Shown: one piece after another, positions 30,379 through 40,845 of the stretch
Position numbering within the stretch: position 1 is the first letter of the stretch
Layout: each line of letters opens with the position of its first letter
Source of the DNA: Acidimicrobiales bacterium
GTDB taxonomy: Bacteria > Actinomycetota > Acidimicrobiia > Acidimicrobiales > Poriferisodalaceae
DNA: 64,000 bases
NCBI GenBank assembly: GCA_041394185.1
Contig: JAWKIQ010000004.1
Location: forward strand, 1-64,000
Direction of reading: 5' to 3'
The notes under the pieces: generated by a model
Told to the model about the DNA's origin: nothing
The model's database searches: none
Seen by the model: the letters and a program-made list of their open reading frames with translations, nothing else
Made by a program: the position numbers and the translations under genes

Positions 30379-31814
30379 GACTCACCTCCGAAGACTTCGA
30401 CGTCGGAGAACCGACAGGGGGGAGACGCGTGGCCCACCCATATGACCTGCGACGGTTCGCCCTTGCCGCAGTTGGGAACACCCATGACCTTGAACGTCGA
30501 TGCGTCGCCGACACCGCTGAGACTGCGCCAAAACGTCGACGAAATGCCCCTGTAGCTGGGGTTGCGCACCACCGTGGTCAGCTGGCCGTCTTCGATCAGG
30601 GTTCCGCGCTCGCACGAGAACTGGAACTTGTTGCGGCTGTCGTCGATGGACCACGAGTTGTTCGTCTCGAGATAGATGCCCCGTTCGACGCTGCCGATCA
30701 GCTCGTCGAACGACGAGTCGCCCGGCTCGAGGTTGAGGTTGGCCATGCGGTCGATCGCCGGCCGGTTCCACGAGCAGGCCCGCGAGTTGGCCACGCCGTC
30801 CAGCCCGGCACGCTGCTGGCTGAGGCCACCGCCGAGGGGCCGTTCGAGGATGCCGTCGCGGATCAGGTGGGTGCGTTCGGCCGGGGTGCCGTCGTCGTCG
30901 AATTGATACGAGGCCAGCTCGCCACCAACCGTTGGATCGAACGTGACGTTCAGCAGCTCGGAGCCGTACTGGAAAGACCCGAACATGTCGACGGTGACGA
31001 AGCTCGTACCCGCAAAGTTGCGCTCGTCACCAAGAATGCGGTCGAGCTCGAGCGGGTGCCCGATCGACTCGTGGATCTGCAACACCATCTGGTCGGGGGC
31101 CAACACGACGTCTCTGACGTCGGTTGGGCAGTTGGGCGCCGACAGCAGCTCGAGGGCCTCCTCGACGATGCGCTGCGGTGCGTTGGCGAACCCGAACCGG
31201 TCCAGCACCTCGGCCCCGCCCTGGCCCATCAAGGAGAAGCCGCCCAGCGACCGAATCTGGGTTTGGCCGGCGTCGTGAGCCACCACCCGCATGTCTGGCA
31301 TCAGCTGGTTCTGTGTCTGCTCGATGCGAGCGCCGGCGGTGTCGACGAACACGATCTCGATGATGCGGTCGGTGATCGACGTGTGAGCGTCGACGATGCG
31401 TTCGTCGTTGCGAAGCTGGCGGGTGGCATCGGCGACGATCTCGACCCGATCGGCCAGGCTCGACGCCTGCCACGGCTTGTCGACAGATGAGCGGTAGGTG
31501 CCGCTGGCGCCCGACGGGGCGGGTGTTGCGCCGGCGAAACGTCCGGCAGCGATGGCCGCCCAGCGCTTGGCGTTGTCGACCGCGGCCAGGATGGCGCTGT
31601 CGCTGGTGTCTGCGGTGGCTGCGTAGCCGCTGCCCCCGTTCATCCAAACCGTGACCATCACGCCCCGGTCATCGAACGAATGCACCGGCTCGACAACACC
31701 GTTTCGCACCATGACGCGTTCGTATCGCTCGGACATGGCACGTATCGAGCAATAGTCGACATCGGTGGGCAGCAGCGAGGCCAGCCGGTCCGTCAGCATC
31801 GGGTCTGTTGACAT
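30375..31814 (-). CDS. tldD: TldD-family metalloprotease
   Basis: 479 residues. The metal-binding helix IHESIGHPLELDRILGDE carries HExxxH, the TldD signature, followed by FVTVDMFGSFQYGSELL. The N-terminal substrate-tunnel domain begins GVVEPVHSFDDRGVMVTVWM. It works as a heterodimer with the gene at 29053, to which it is coupled. Its exact substrate here is unknown. Confidence 0.9.
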   Translation of the reverse strand: MSTDPMLTDRLASLLPTDVDYCSIRAMSERYERVMVRNGVVEPVHSFDDRGVMVTVWMNGGSGYAATADTSDSAILAAVDNAKRWAAIAAGRFAGATPAPSGASGTYRSSVDKPWQASSLADRVEIVADATRQLRNDERIVDAHTSITDRIIEIVFVDTAGARIEQTQNQLMPDMRVVAHDAGQTQIRSLGGFSLMGQGGAEVLDRFGFANAPQRIVEEALELLSAPNCPTDVRDVVLAPDQMVLQIHESIGHPLELDRILGDERNFAGTSFVTVDMFGSFQYGSELLNVTFDPTVGGELASYQFDDDGTPAERTHLIRDGILERPLGGGLSQQRAGLDGVANSRACSWNRPAIDRMANLNLEPGDSSFDELIGSVERGIYLETNNSWSIDDSRNKFQFSCERGTLIEDGQLTTVVRNPSYRGISSTFWRSLSGVGDASTFKVMGVPNCGKGEPSQVIWVGHASPPCRFSDVEVFGGES

Positions 31815-31847
31815 GGCTCAAGGCTAAGGGGTCGTGGCGGGCCTACG

Positions 31848-31853
31848 TAGACT
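31848..31853 (+). promoter_or_regulatory. -10 element of a leaderless asparaginase gene
   Basis: TAGACT ends 6 bases before the GTG start at 31860 with no Shine-Dalgarno sequence; the same hexamer stands before the GTG of tig. This supports the GTG as start. Confidence 0.5.
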
Positions 31854-31859
31854 GTCTGT

Positions 31860-32834
31860 GTGCAGCACGAGGTTCTCGAGGTCGAGGTCACCAGGGGTGG
31901 GCGAGTCGAATCGTTGCACCATGTTCACTGTGTGGTCGCCGATGCTTCGGGTGACGTGGTCGAGTCGTGGGGCGACGCCGACTTCGTGACCCTGCCGCGC
32001 AGCGCCGCCAAACCCATGCAGGCCGTTCCGCTGATCACCTCGGGTGCTGCCGACGAGCTTGGCCTCACCGACGTCGAGCTGGCCCTGGCGTGTTCCAGCC
32101 ACAGCGGCGAGGTGGGCCACACCGATGCGGTCGAGGCGTGGTTGGGTGCGGTCGGCGCCGGCATCGAAGATCTCGAGTGTGGGCCCCACGCGCCCTACTA
32201 CGGACCGGCCGCCGACGCCCTGGTTGCCGCCGGCCAGCCGTTCACCTCGCTTCACAACGACTGCTCGGGCAAGCACGCCGGGTTCATTCACACCGCGATC
32301 CATCTGGGCGAGCGGGTTCAGGGCTACATCGAACCAACACACCCTCAGCAGGTTCGCGTCACCAGGGCGCTGGCTGCCTTCACCGGGGTCGACCCCACCG
32401 TCAACGCGCCCGGCATAGACGGGTGCGGCATTCCCGTGTGGGCGTTCCCGCTGCGTGCGTTGGCGACGGGGTGGGCCCGAATGCAGGCAGGCGGGGTCGA
32501 TCCAGCCTCTGACGCAGCCGCGTTGCGCCTGCTGGACGCAATGGTCAGCCAGCCGTGGTACGTGGCCGGAACGGACAGGCACTGCACCAAGGTGATGTTG
32601 TCTTATGGCCGCAGGGTCGCGGCCAAGACCGGCGCCGAGGGCGTGTTCTGCGCTGTCGACCGCGACACGGCGACCGGCGTGGCGGTAAAGGTGCTCGACG
32701 GTGCGAGCCGAGCCGCCGAGGTGGCCATCGATCACGTCCTTGCACGCGTAACCCAGCGCCAGGCGCCCAGACCGGCCGTCTTGAAGAACTGGGCCGGCGC
32801 CGAGGTCGGCGAAGTCCGCGTCAGGCCGCGCTGA
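31860..32834 (+). CDS. L-asparaginase II (thermolabile, Rhizobium type)
   Basis: 324 residues. The family pattern is clear: LPRSAAKPMQAVPLITSGAA (S/K motif), ACSSHSGEVGHTDAVEAWL, LHNDCSGKHAGFI and GIDGCGIPVWAFPL. It hydrolyses asparagine to aspartate and ammonia in the cytoplasm; this family is unrelated to E. coli AnsA/AnsB. It starts at GTG 31860, just after a -10 element. Divergent from tldD and convergent with the Nudix gene. Confidence 0.92.
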   Translation: MQHEVLEVEVTRGGRVESLHHVHCVVADASGDVVESWGDADFVTLPRSAAKPMQAVPLITSGAADELGLTDVELALACSSHSGEVGHTDAVEAWLGAVGAGIEDLECGPHAPYYGPAADALVAAGQPFTSLHNDCSGKHAGFIHTAIHLGERVQGYIEPTHPQQVRVTRALAAFTGVDPTVNAPGIDGCGIPVWAFPLRALATGWARMQAGGVDPASDAAALRLLDAMVSQPWYVAGTDRHCTKVMLSYGRRVAAKTGAEGVFCAVDRDTATGVAVKVLDGASRAAEVAIDHVLARVTQRQAPRPAVLKNWAGAEVGEVRVRPR

Positions 32835-32843
32835 ACCCGTCGC

Positions 32844-33503
32844 TCAGATGGCGAGCGAGCGCTTGCCCGCCATGAACCGTTCGGCCATCACCATCAGAAC
32901 GGTCCAGTAGCCGTCGCTGGGCACCAGGTGGTGCCGCTCGATGGTTCTGGTCTGGGGCCGGGCTTGCGGGTGGCCGGCGTCGAGCACCCCGTCGACCGTC
33001 AGCGTCGCCTGCTCGCCGTGCAGCAGGCCTAGCAGCCCCTCGATGGGGGCGTCGAACACACCCTCGACCTCCTCGGGCTGAACCCGATACTGCGACAGCG
33101 GCCTGTCGTCGCGAAGCAAGAACGCGTGAACCATCTCGCGGTTCAGACGCCCTTCTCCGCTGTCGTCGACCAGCCGCCTGACGCCCAGCTCTACCAGCGC
33201 CGAGACGTCGGGGCGCACTCCCAACTCCTCGTCCAGCTCGCGCAGGCCGTCTATCGGAGTTTCGCCCGCGGCCAGGTGACCGGCCGACGACACGTCGAGC
33301 AGCCCGGGAAATGCGGCCTTGTGTCGAGATCTGAGCTGCAGCACCGCGGTCGCAACGCCAGACCTGTCGGCCACGATCTGGCAGTGGAACACCGGGTGCC
33401 ACAGGCCCTGCTGATGCACCTGGTCGCGAGGCAAAGAGCCCGTGCGGTTGCCCGCCTCGTCGTAGACGTCGAGGATCTCGACGCCCGCAGGCGTGTCGGT
33501 CAT
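32844..33503 (-). CDS. Nudix hydrolase, IDI-like
   Basis: 219 residues. The Nudix box is intact: GHLAAGETPIDGLRELDEEL then GV (G-x5-E-x7-REL-x-EE-x-G). The N-terminal part (VYDEAGNRTGSLPRDQVHQQ, GLWHPVFHCQIV) matches Nudix enzymes related to isopentenyl-diphosphate isomerase and YfcD-type hydrolases. Substrate unknown. ATG 33503 starts 14 bases after the LLM oxidoreductase stop; a longer reading would run through that gene. Probably one operon with it. Confidence 0.88.
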   Translation of the reverse strand: MTDTPAGVEILDVYDEAGNRTGSLPRDQVHQQGLWHPVFHCQIVADRSGVATAVLQLRSRHKAAFPGLLDVSSAGHLAAGETPIDGLRELDEELGVRPDVSALVELGVRRLVDDSGEGRLNREMVHAFLLRDDRPLSQYRVQPEEVEGVFDAPIEGLLGLLHGEQATLTVDGVLDAGHPQARPQTRTIERHHLVPSDGYWTVLMVMAERFMAGKRSLAI

Positions 33504-33516
33504 CTCGGCCGAGTCG

Positions 33517-34368
33517 TCAAACCGCGCCGACCAGTGGGGCGAGTTTGTCGAACGCTTCCTTGACCTCGTCGGGCGAGCCTTGGGGCAGGCCCAGAACGGC
33601 ACGCTTGATGCCGAGCGCAGCCAGCTCCTCGAGATGTTCGACCGTCGGCTTGGCGAAGAACACGCCGAACTCGATCGAGTCTGGGTCGCGGCCGGCGTCT
33701 TCTGCGGCCTGGCGTATCTCGCCGACCTTGCCGGTGAAGTCGTGGCGGTTGCCGATGGGCATCCAGCCGTCGCAGTACTCGACGATGTCGCCGATGGTGC
33801 GAGGCCCGGCTGCGCCGCCCAGGATGATTGGCGGACCACCAGCCTGCTTGGGCTTGGGCCACGACCAAGACGGTTCGAAGCTGACCCAGGCTCCGTCGAA
33901 CGAAGCCTCGTCCTCGGTCCAGAGCTGCTTCATCGCCAAGATGCGTTCGCGCATGATCTCGCGCCGGTCGGTGTACTTCACGCCGTGGTGGGCGAGCTCT
34001 TCTTTGTTCCAGCCGTAGCCGACACCCAAGAGCACCCGCCCGTTGGAGATGTAGTCGAGCGTCGCGACTTCCTTGGCCAGCCAGATCGGATCGCGCTGTG
34101 CCACCAGGGTTATGCCGGTTGCCAACTTCAGGTTCTCGGTGACAGCCGCAGCGGCAGCCAGCGCCACGAACTGGTGGTGAGAGCGCCAGTACTCCTGTGG
34201 CAGTGGCGGCGCACCCTCGCGACCGCCCCACGGCGTGCGCCGGCTGACAGGGATGTGGCTGTGTTCTGGAAACCAAAGGCTCTCGAACCCACGCTCCTCG
34301 GCGTGGCGCGCCAGATCGATCGGCTGCATGGTGAGGTCGGTCGGAAAGATCGAGACACCGATTTCCAT
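33517..34368 (-). CDS. LLM-class (luciferase-like) oxidoreductase, probably F420-dependent
   Basis: 283 residues of the TIM-barrel bacterial-luciferase family, TIGR03619-like: ARHAEERGFESLWFPEHSHI, KLATGITLVAQRDPIWLAKE, LGVGYGWNKEELAHHG and PIILGGAAGPRTIGDIVEYC. It is likely to use coenzyme F420 rather than FMN, as most actinobacterial members do (inference). The substrate cannot be told. GGGG precedes the ATG. Followed by the Nudix gene. Confidence 0.88.
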   Translation of the reverse strand: MEIGVSIFPTDLTMQPIDLARHAEERGFESLWFPEHSHIPVSRRTPWGGREGAPPLPQEYWRSHHQFVALAAAAAVTENLKLATGITLVAQRDPIWLAKEVATLDYISNGRVLLGVGYGWNKEELAHHGVKYTDRREIMRERILAMKQLWTEDEASFDGAWVSFEPSWSWPKPKQAGGPPIILGGAAGPRTIGDIVEYCDGWMPIGNRHDFTGKVGEIRQAAEDAGRDPDSIEFGVFFAKPTVEHLEELAALGIKRAVLGLPQGSPDEVKEAFDKLAPLVGAV

Positions 34369-34486
34369 TGCTGGTTCCCCCTGGGTGGACGTAACGCGTC
34401 GTTGGTCGCCGACGATAGCGACTCGTGGGCGTTCAGCCGGTTTTGGGGGTTCGTGCGGGCCCGCCGACCGCTATCGTGTCTGCGAC

Positions 34487-34560
34487 CGGGATGTGGCGCA
34501 GCTTGGTAGCGCACCTGCTTTGGGAGCAGGGGGTCGGGAGTTCAAATCTCCCCATCCCGA
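34487..34560 (+). tRNA. tRNA-Pro (anticodon TGG)
   Basis: Acceptor CGGGATG/CATCCCG, D-arm GCGC..GCGC, anticodon stem CCTGC/GCAGG with loop TTTGGGA (TGG), T-arm with TTCAAAT. No CCA is encoded. A strong terminator follows 5 bases later. Confidence 0.95.
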
Positions 34561-34565
34561 CGTAT

Positions 34566-34593
34566 CGAAAACGTCCCCGCGGGGACGTTTTCG
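34566..34593 (+). terminator. terminator of tRNA-Pro
   Basis: Perfect 14-bp palindrome, CGAAAACGTCCCCG / CGGGGACGTTTTCG; the right arm ends in T-rich DNA. The 212 bases from 34594 to 34805 hold nothing else I can support. Confidence 0.85.
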
Positions 34594-34805
34594 TCGTTTT
34601 CGCTTGCGTCCTTCCTGATCTGGAGGCCCGTTTGCGCCGGATTCCGGGGGAGAGTCGCCTCCAGATCTGAGGCGGGCGTCGTTATCGAGGGTTTGGGCAG
34701 GTCACCTGGGCGAAGGCCTGGTTGTCGGAGCCGATGAGGAGGACGTCGAAGCCTCGAATCCCGGGGTTCGATCGGCGTTCTCGCCGGCGTGCAGGTCGCC
34801 TGGAA

Positions 34806-37800
34806 CTAGTTCGTGATCAGCACGGCGTGGTCGGGGGCGAACTCGATCATTGCGGGGCCGGTCAGCCCGTTGGCGCCCGGCGCAACAAAGGTGTCGACAT
34901 ATGCACCGGTGGTGCCGTCGTAGCGGAACACTCCGCCGCCACCATAGTTGGACACATACAGGAGTCCGTCTGGGCCAAACGCCAGACCTGACGGGTCGGT
35001 CAGCGCCGGCGACCCGCCGGCGGGAACGAAGGCATCGATGAAGGCTCCGGAAGACCCGTCGAACCGCAGTACCGCATCCGAGCCGAGCGAGGCGACGTAG
35101 AGGTTGCCGTCGGGGCCGAAGGCCATCTGCTCGGGCTTGTCGAGCCCGCCGGATCCGCTGGCGACGAAGGTGACCCCGGAAAGTGCATCTGCCGATGGGA
35201 AGCGTCTGACGAGATCGTCCGCGTAGCTGGCCACATAGGCATCGCCGTTGCCGTCGAACTCGATCGCATGGGGGTCGGTGGCGCTGGATGTGAAGTCGCC
35301 GATCCACGTCCCGGTGGTGTTGTACTGCTTGACCTCGTTGCTGCCGCCGCTTGCAACCCACAGGCTCCCGTCCGCAGCGATGGCGATGCCGCCCGGCTGG
35401 GACAGACCCCCCGAGCCTGCGGTTATGAACTCGCCCTGGGCGACATAGCCCGCGTCGAAATAGACCACGTTGTTCGAACCCTCGTTGCTGACGAGTGTGC
35501 GTCCCTGAGGTGCTGCCAGAGGCTGCACCGGCTTGTCGCCCGTCGGGAGGGCTTGGATGAAGTCGCCCGTGGTTCCGGCGAAGCGGAAGAGTTGGTCCTG
35601 GTCGTAGCCGGCGACCAGCAGATCGGCCTCGAACCATCGGCCGTCTTCGTCGGTTGCCGAGACGGCGATGGGCTGGAAGCCCTCCGTCTGGTAGGTGTGG
35701 CTGACCGCTCCGCCCATCCCCGAGTAGGTCGAAATGGTCCCGTCGCCCCAGTTGACGATCCATTGCGCGACCGAGTCATCGCCCGGGTCGCTTGCGGCGA
35801 GAGTGATCGAGTACGCCTGGCCAACGGTGCCGAAGCTGTCGCCCGACACGGTCAGCGTGGGTGCGGTGTTGTCGATGGTCAGTGACGCAGTCGACTCGAG
35901 CCCGCTGGCGGTCACGCTCACCGTGTAGACGCCGTCGTCGTCCAGGCCCAGCCCGGACAGGGTCGCCCAATCGACCGTGGGGTTCTGGCCCGACACGTCG
36001 GGGGTGTCGTCACCGTTCAGGTCCCACGACCACGAGGCTCCGGCAGAACCGCCCGAGGCGCTGAGAACCAGCGAGTCTCCCTCAGACATCAGGTACGGCC
36101 CGCCCGCGTCTGGCGGGAGGGCATTGTTGTCGCTGCCCGGGCTGGATGGGCGCCCGGCGACTACGCCGTTGCTGGTTGTGGCGACCCAGCCGGCGCACCG
36201 TCCGCTGGCTTCGTCAGAGCCGGTCGGCTCCCAGCAGGCGCTGTCGTCGCCGTCGACCCCATTGGGGGTCAGCGAAACCGAAGTGGTCCCTGGCGCCAAC
36301 GAAGCCCGATGTGTGTCGTCCCACATGTCCAATCCCGCTGGCGGAAGGTCGATAGCCGAGCCGGTGCCGAACACGACGATGTCGACCAGGTGGTTGTCGG
36401 CCTCGAGCAGCCACACGTCGTCGCCCGTGGCGCTGAGCTTCGTGGATGTGGACCCGACCGTGTACTCGAGGACATCGTCCGAGTCGATCACCGGGCTGGC
36501 TGCCGTCAGGCGGTTCAGCCATATGACCGCGTACGAGCCCGGCGCCAGCGTCGATGGCTGACCGCGGCTGTCGGTGGCCGGGAAGGTCCAAGCCAGGTCG
36601 CCGTCGAAGCCACTTCGGTAGTCGTCGTCCCACAGTTTCCAACCGGTCAAGTCGATGCTGGCGCCGCTGGTGTTGTAGAGCTCGACGAATTCGTTGTTGT
36701 CGAGGATCTGGTGCGGCATCACCTCGTTGATGACGATCGAGCCGGCCAAGTTCGATTCTGCATACAGCCCCACGACCAGCTCGATCGTCACCGATCCCTG
36801 CATGGCGGGTTCGCCGTCGTCGGTGGCTGTGACCTCGACGTCGTAGGTGCCCTCGGCGCCGTCGGCCGGTGTGCCCGACAGAACGCCAGTAGGCGATACC
36901 ACAACCCCGCTGGGAAGGCCCGACGCAGCGAAGGTGACGTTGTCGCCGTCGATGTCTTGCCATGTGAGGGTCAGCGGGGTCATCGGCGTCTGCTCGGCGC
37001 CGAAGACCTGGCCGGGGTCGTCGACTGTCGGAGCGTCGTTGCCGGCGAGCACCACCAGGGTCACGGTCGCCTCGTTGGAGGTCTGGCCGGCCGAGTCGTC
37101 GAACGTGTAGGTGAACCCGGTTGTTCCGTGCCAGTTGCTAGGAGGCAGGTACTAGAAAGTTCCGTCGCCGTTGTTGGTCAGGGTGCCTTGGGGAGGGGAG
37201 GCGACGACGACGATTGTCGACGGGTCGAATCCCCCGTCTTCGGGGTCGCTGTCGTTGTCGAGAACAGACCCGGTGGTCAGGGGCACGTCCTCGTCCGTGG
37301 TGAACGAGGGCCCCGAGTCGGAAGCCGCGGTGGGTACCTCGTCCACGTCGGTGACGGACACCGTTGCGTTCGTGGTGGTCGTCGCCGAGCCGTCCGAGGC
37401 GCTGATGGTGAGGGTGTAGCTGGGCTGGGCCTCGAAGTCGACCGAGCCCGCCACGACGATGCTGCTTCCGCCCGCAATGGCAAATACGCCACCGGTGTTG
37501 CCGCTGGCGATGGACACCACGACGTTGTCGCCATCGACATCGCTGGCCGACACGCTCGCCACCACGGTGCCCGGCGCGGCGTTCTCGGTGACGTTGGGCA
37601 ATGCCGAAACCGTGACCGTCGGCGTGTCGTTGACAGGCGTGACCGTCACGCTCACCGTCGCCGACACGGGCGAGTTGACTCCGTCGCTGATCGAGTACGA
37701 GAACTGGTCGGTGCCGTTGAAGTTGGCCGACGGCGTGTAGACCACACGATTGTTGGTGACTGCAGTCGAGCCGTTCTGCGCCCCCGACGCAGCCGTGACC

Positions 37801-39875
37801 GTCAAGGTGTCGTCGTCTGCGTCTTCGTCGTTGGCGAGAACGTCGATGGTGATGTTGGAATCCTCGGCGGCCGTCGCGGTGTCGCCTGCCGCGCTGGGGC
37901 GCAGGTTGGGAGCGGTGGTGGTTGTCGCAGCTGTCGTGGTTGTGGTCGTCGGCGCCGCAGTGGTCGTAGTCGCTGGCCTGGTGGTGGTCGTGGTCGTTGG
38001 CGCCGTGGTGGTCGTGGTCGTTGGCGCCGTCGTGGTTGTCGTCGTGGTCGTGGTGGTTGTTGGCGGCTCGTCGGCGCGGGGCAGATTGGGGGCGACGATC
38101 TCGATGGTCACGACCGCCGTCGACCGTTCGCCTTCGGAATCGACGATGGTGTACTCGATCGAATCGGTACCCACGAAGCCGGGCTCTGGCTCATACACGA
38201 TGCGCCCGTTGACCAGCCGCGCGGTGCCGTTGGCTGGGCGACCGACCGATTCGATGGCAACCTCGTCGCCGTCGGCGTCGAAGTCGTTTGCGACGACGTC
38301 CAGGGTCGTCGAGCGTTCGGCCTCGCCCCGTACCCGATCGGCGCTGGCCCGTGGGGCGTCGTTGACCGCTTCGATAGTCAGCTCGACCTGACCCGCCGAA
38401 CACTGGCCCTCGGGCAGGCACGCCTCGACCCCGATCGCGTCGGTGCCGTAATAGTCGGGCTCGGGTGTGTATTCACCGCTGACCTGCCACAGGCCGTCTT
38501 CGCCGCGGGTCGGCGAAGCGACTGCGTTGAACGACCCGTGCTGTGGGGTTCCCCACACCAGCGAAGGTTCGCCGGTGGCGTCGATGTAGACGGTCAGCGC
38601 GGCCGACTCGTCCTCGGCGAGCGTGACCGCAGCCTGGTGGACCTCGACGATCACCGGTGCCGCGTCGGCCGCATCTATGGGCGCGGCGCTGGGTACCACG
38701 CCCGTGACCACAGATACAGCGACGCCGGTGGCCGCCGCAGCGGTGGAACCACCCGACACCAGACCCGTTGCCAGCGGTATGTGGGCCTCTGCCGTGCCGA
38801 AGAAGTTGGCCAGCCAGGCCAGCGGGCCGCCGACGGCCCTGACCCGCCCCAGGCTGAGGTTCAGGAAGGCTCGCACCATCGCCGGGTCGAACTGGGTTCC
38901 AGAGCACTCGGTCAGCTCGTGACGGGCTGCCTCGGCAGACAGGGGCTTCTTGTAGCTGCGGGCGCTGGTCATGACGTCGTACGCGTCGGCCACGGCAACG
39001 ATTCGTCCGGCGAGGCTGATGTCCTGCCCGCCGATCTTGTAGGGGTATCCCTTGCCGTCGTAACGGCAGTGATGCTGGTCTGCGGCGTGCACCCAGTCGC
39101 CCAGCCAGCCCCGAAGCGGCTCCAGGAACCGCATCGAGTTGCCGGGGTGACCCTGCAGAATCGCCCACTCCTCATCGGTGGGCTTGCGATCTGCGTTCAG
39201 AATGTCGGAAGGAACCGTCAGCTTGCCGACGTCGTGCAGCAAGGCCGCCCACCGCAGCTTGTTCATGTCGTCGGCGGAGAGGCCGATCTCCTCGCCGATC
39301 AGCTCCGAATAGGCCCTGACACGTTCCGAGTGGCCTCTGGTCAGGCGGTCGTGCTGGTTCAGTTCCTTCAGCAGCTGCACCAGGTACTCGCCGTGCAGGG
39401 TCTCTGCTGTCTGCTCGCCCCTAGCCGCTGCTTCTTCTATCGAGCGCAGCATTGCTCTGGAGTTCGAGCTGCGAAGTGTGGCCTTCGAGCGAGATGGGGC
39501 CTGGTCGGGGAAGACCAGGGTGAGCTTCATGAGGGCGACCAGGGGAGCAAACCGGCGCAGGAACCTGGTCAGCGCGTGGACGATCAGGTTCGCCGCAACG
39601 AACATGACGGCTGTCCAGATCCAGCGGTTGATTCCCAGTCGGTACGGGGGGATCAGCCACCCGGCCAGATACACAAACGCGGCCGCGGCCACGATGGGCA
39701 GCAGGAAGATCGCCACGCGCAGAGCGCGCGCAACGTTTGGACGCGCCTTCCACTGCTCGACCTTTGCAGTGTGGCGTTCGGTTCCCTGTGTGGGCCCCTT
39801 GGACGACACACGTTCCCGATCGGCGAAACCGGCCTGGGTGCAAGGAAACCCGACGCTTTTTGAACGAATGTTCAA
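34806..39875 (-). pseudogene. giant HD-GYP / cadherin-like / lamin-tail / beta-propeller protein with an internal TAG
   Basis: A single frame of 1690 codons broken once by TAG at 37154-37152 (codon 908: NGDGTF-stop-YLPPSN). N-terminal part: two membrane helices (about 50-72 and 87-105), a cytoplasmic HD-GYP domain (about 160-340) with H214-D215 in HDVGK and HHCRYDGKGYP at 268-278 (Cys where Glu is usual), then another hydrophobic segment (about 350-385). Outside: Ig/cadherin-like repeats (NDAP and FNGTDQFSYSISD motifs), a Thr/Pro linker, more cadherin repeats, and past the stop a lamin-tail domain (VINEVMPHQILDNNEFVELY), a PKD-like region and an NHL-type propeller (FGPDGLLYVSNYGGGGVFRY). Repeat patterns continue straight across the TAG, so it is one gene. 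HD-GYP domains hydrolyse c-di-GMP; here the large exterior may sense or adhere. Confidence 0.8.
37981..38028. repeat. 24-bp perfect tandem duplication in a Thr-rich linker
   Basis: Two identical 24-base units, 37981-38004 and 38005-38028, encode APTTTTTT on the minus strand within the linker of the HD-GYP protein. More degenerate copies flank it (37910-38065). A likely slippage-prone length variant. Confidence 0.85.
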
Positions 39876-40014
39876 TGGCCTGGATTCGTTAAGAACTCGG
39901 CAAGGAGTCTTGTCGAAGGGTTAACGATCGCCCGAAGCGGAACGATCACACCAGCAAGGGCATTTCCATGTCTCGAAACCGGCCTGATTGGGCCGGGCAG
40001 ACAAGGAGAGACAG

Positions 40015-40821
40015 ATGAGCTTGTTCAAGGCGTTCGCACTGGCGGTTGTGCTGGCCGTGGGTGCAGCTGCGTGCGGCGACTCGTCCGACGACGCGTCGAC
40101 CACCACCGAGACCCCAACCAGCCTCGCCCCGGCCCAGGACTCGACGGCTGACGAGATGGCCGATGACATGGCCGATGAGATGTCTGATGACGAGATGGCC
40201 GATGACATGGCTGACGAGATGACGGCGACCACGTTCACCATCCACATCGAGAACGTGTCGGAAGGGGCCGATGTGCCGACTCCCTTCGCCCCGGTCGTGG
40301 CCTACGCGGGTCACGGGCCGAACCCGATCTTCGCAGTCGGTGAGACTCGCAAGGCGGCCGGGCTCGAGGCACTGGCCGAAGACGGCGACCCTGCATTGCT
40401 CGCCGAGACCATCGGCGGCGTTGTTGGTGCGGTGCCAGACAGCGGCACCGAGCCAGGCCCGGCCTTGCCCGGCGACGGCTATCGCCTGTCGATCGAAGGC
40501 CACGAGGGCGACTCACTGAGCCTGGCGTTCATGTTCGTACAGTCGAACGACTGGATCTTTGCCATCGATGCACTGTCGCTCTACGAGGACGGCATGCCCA
40601 TGGATGGTGACATCACCGACTACGTGATGATCTACGACGCCGGCACCGAGGCAGATCAGCCCATCGGGGAAGGCGCCGATCAGGCACCCCGCCAGGCCGG
40701 CCCCAACACCGGCGATTCCGACCCTGACGAGACCGTGCGCCTCGTGGGACCCGCCACCGGCCTGGTCCAGGTGACCATCCACGCCGGAGACATGATGGAA
40801 GACATGTCAGAAGAGGGCTGA
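40015..40821 (+). CDS. spondin-domain lipoprotein with acidic DEMADD repeat
   Basis: 268 residues. Signal with lipobox ending AAAC near residue 20. A low-complexity block (about 43-68) repeats DEMADDMADEM and DEMSDDEMADDMADEM. The rest is a spondin_N-like domain (TFTIHIENVSEG, PFAPVVAYAGHGPNPIFAVG, AGLEALAEDGDP). Spondin-like domains in bacteria occur in exported proteins of unknown role. AAGGAGAGACAG precedes ATG 40015. A hairpin follows the stop. Confidence 0.85.
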   Translation: MSLFKAFALAVVLAVGAAACGDSSDDASTTTETPTSLAPAQDSTADEMADDMADEMSDDEMADDMADEMTATTFTIHIENVSEGADVPTPFAPVVAYAGHGPNPIFAVGETRKAAGLEALAEDGDPALLAETIGGVVGAVPDSGTEPGPALPGDGYRLSIEGHEGDSLSLAFMFVQSNDWIFAIDALSLYEDGMPMDGDITDYVMIYDAGTEADQPIGEGADQAPRQAGPNTGDSDPDETVRLVGPATGLVQVTIHAGDMMEDMSEEG

Positions 40822-40845
40822 GACCCAAATCGGAACGATTTCGGA

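Noticed and set aside
36309..39863. Long plus-strand open frame (over 1100 codons, Val/Arg/Gly-rich)
   Set aside because: It is the antisense shadow of the HD-GYP gene; its text is low-complexity and shows no domain, while the minus strand has clear ones.
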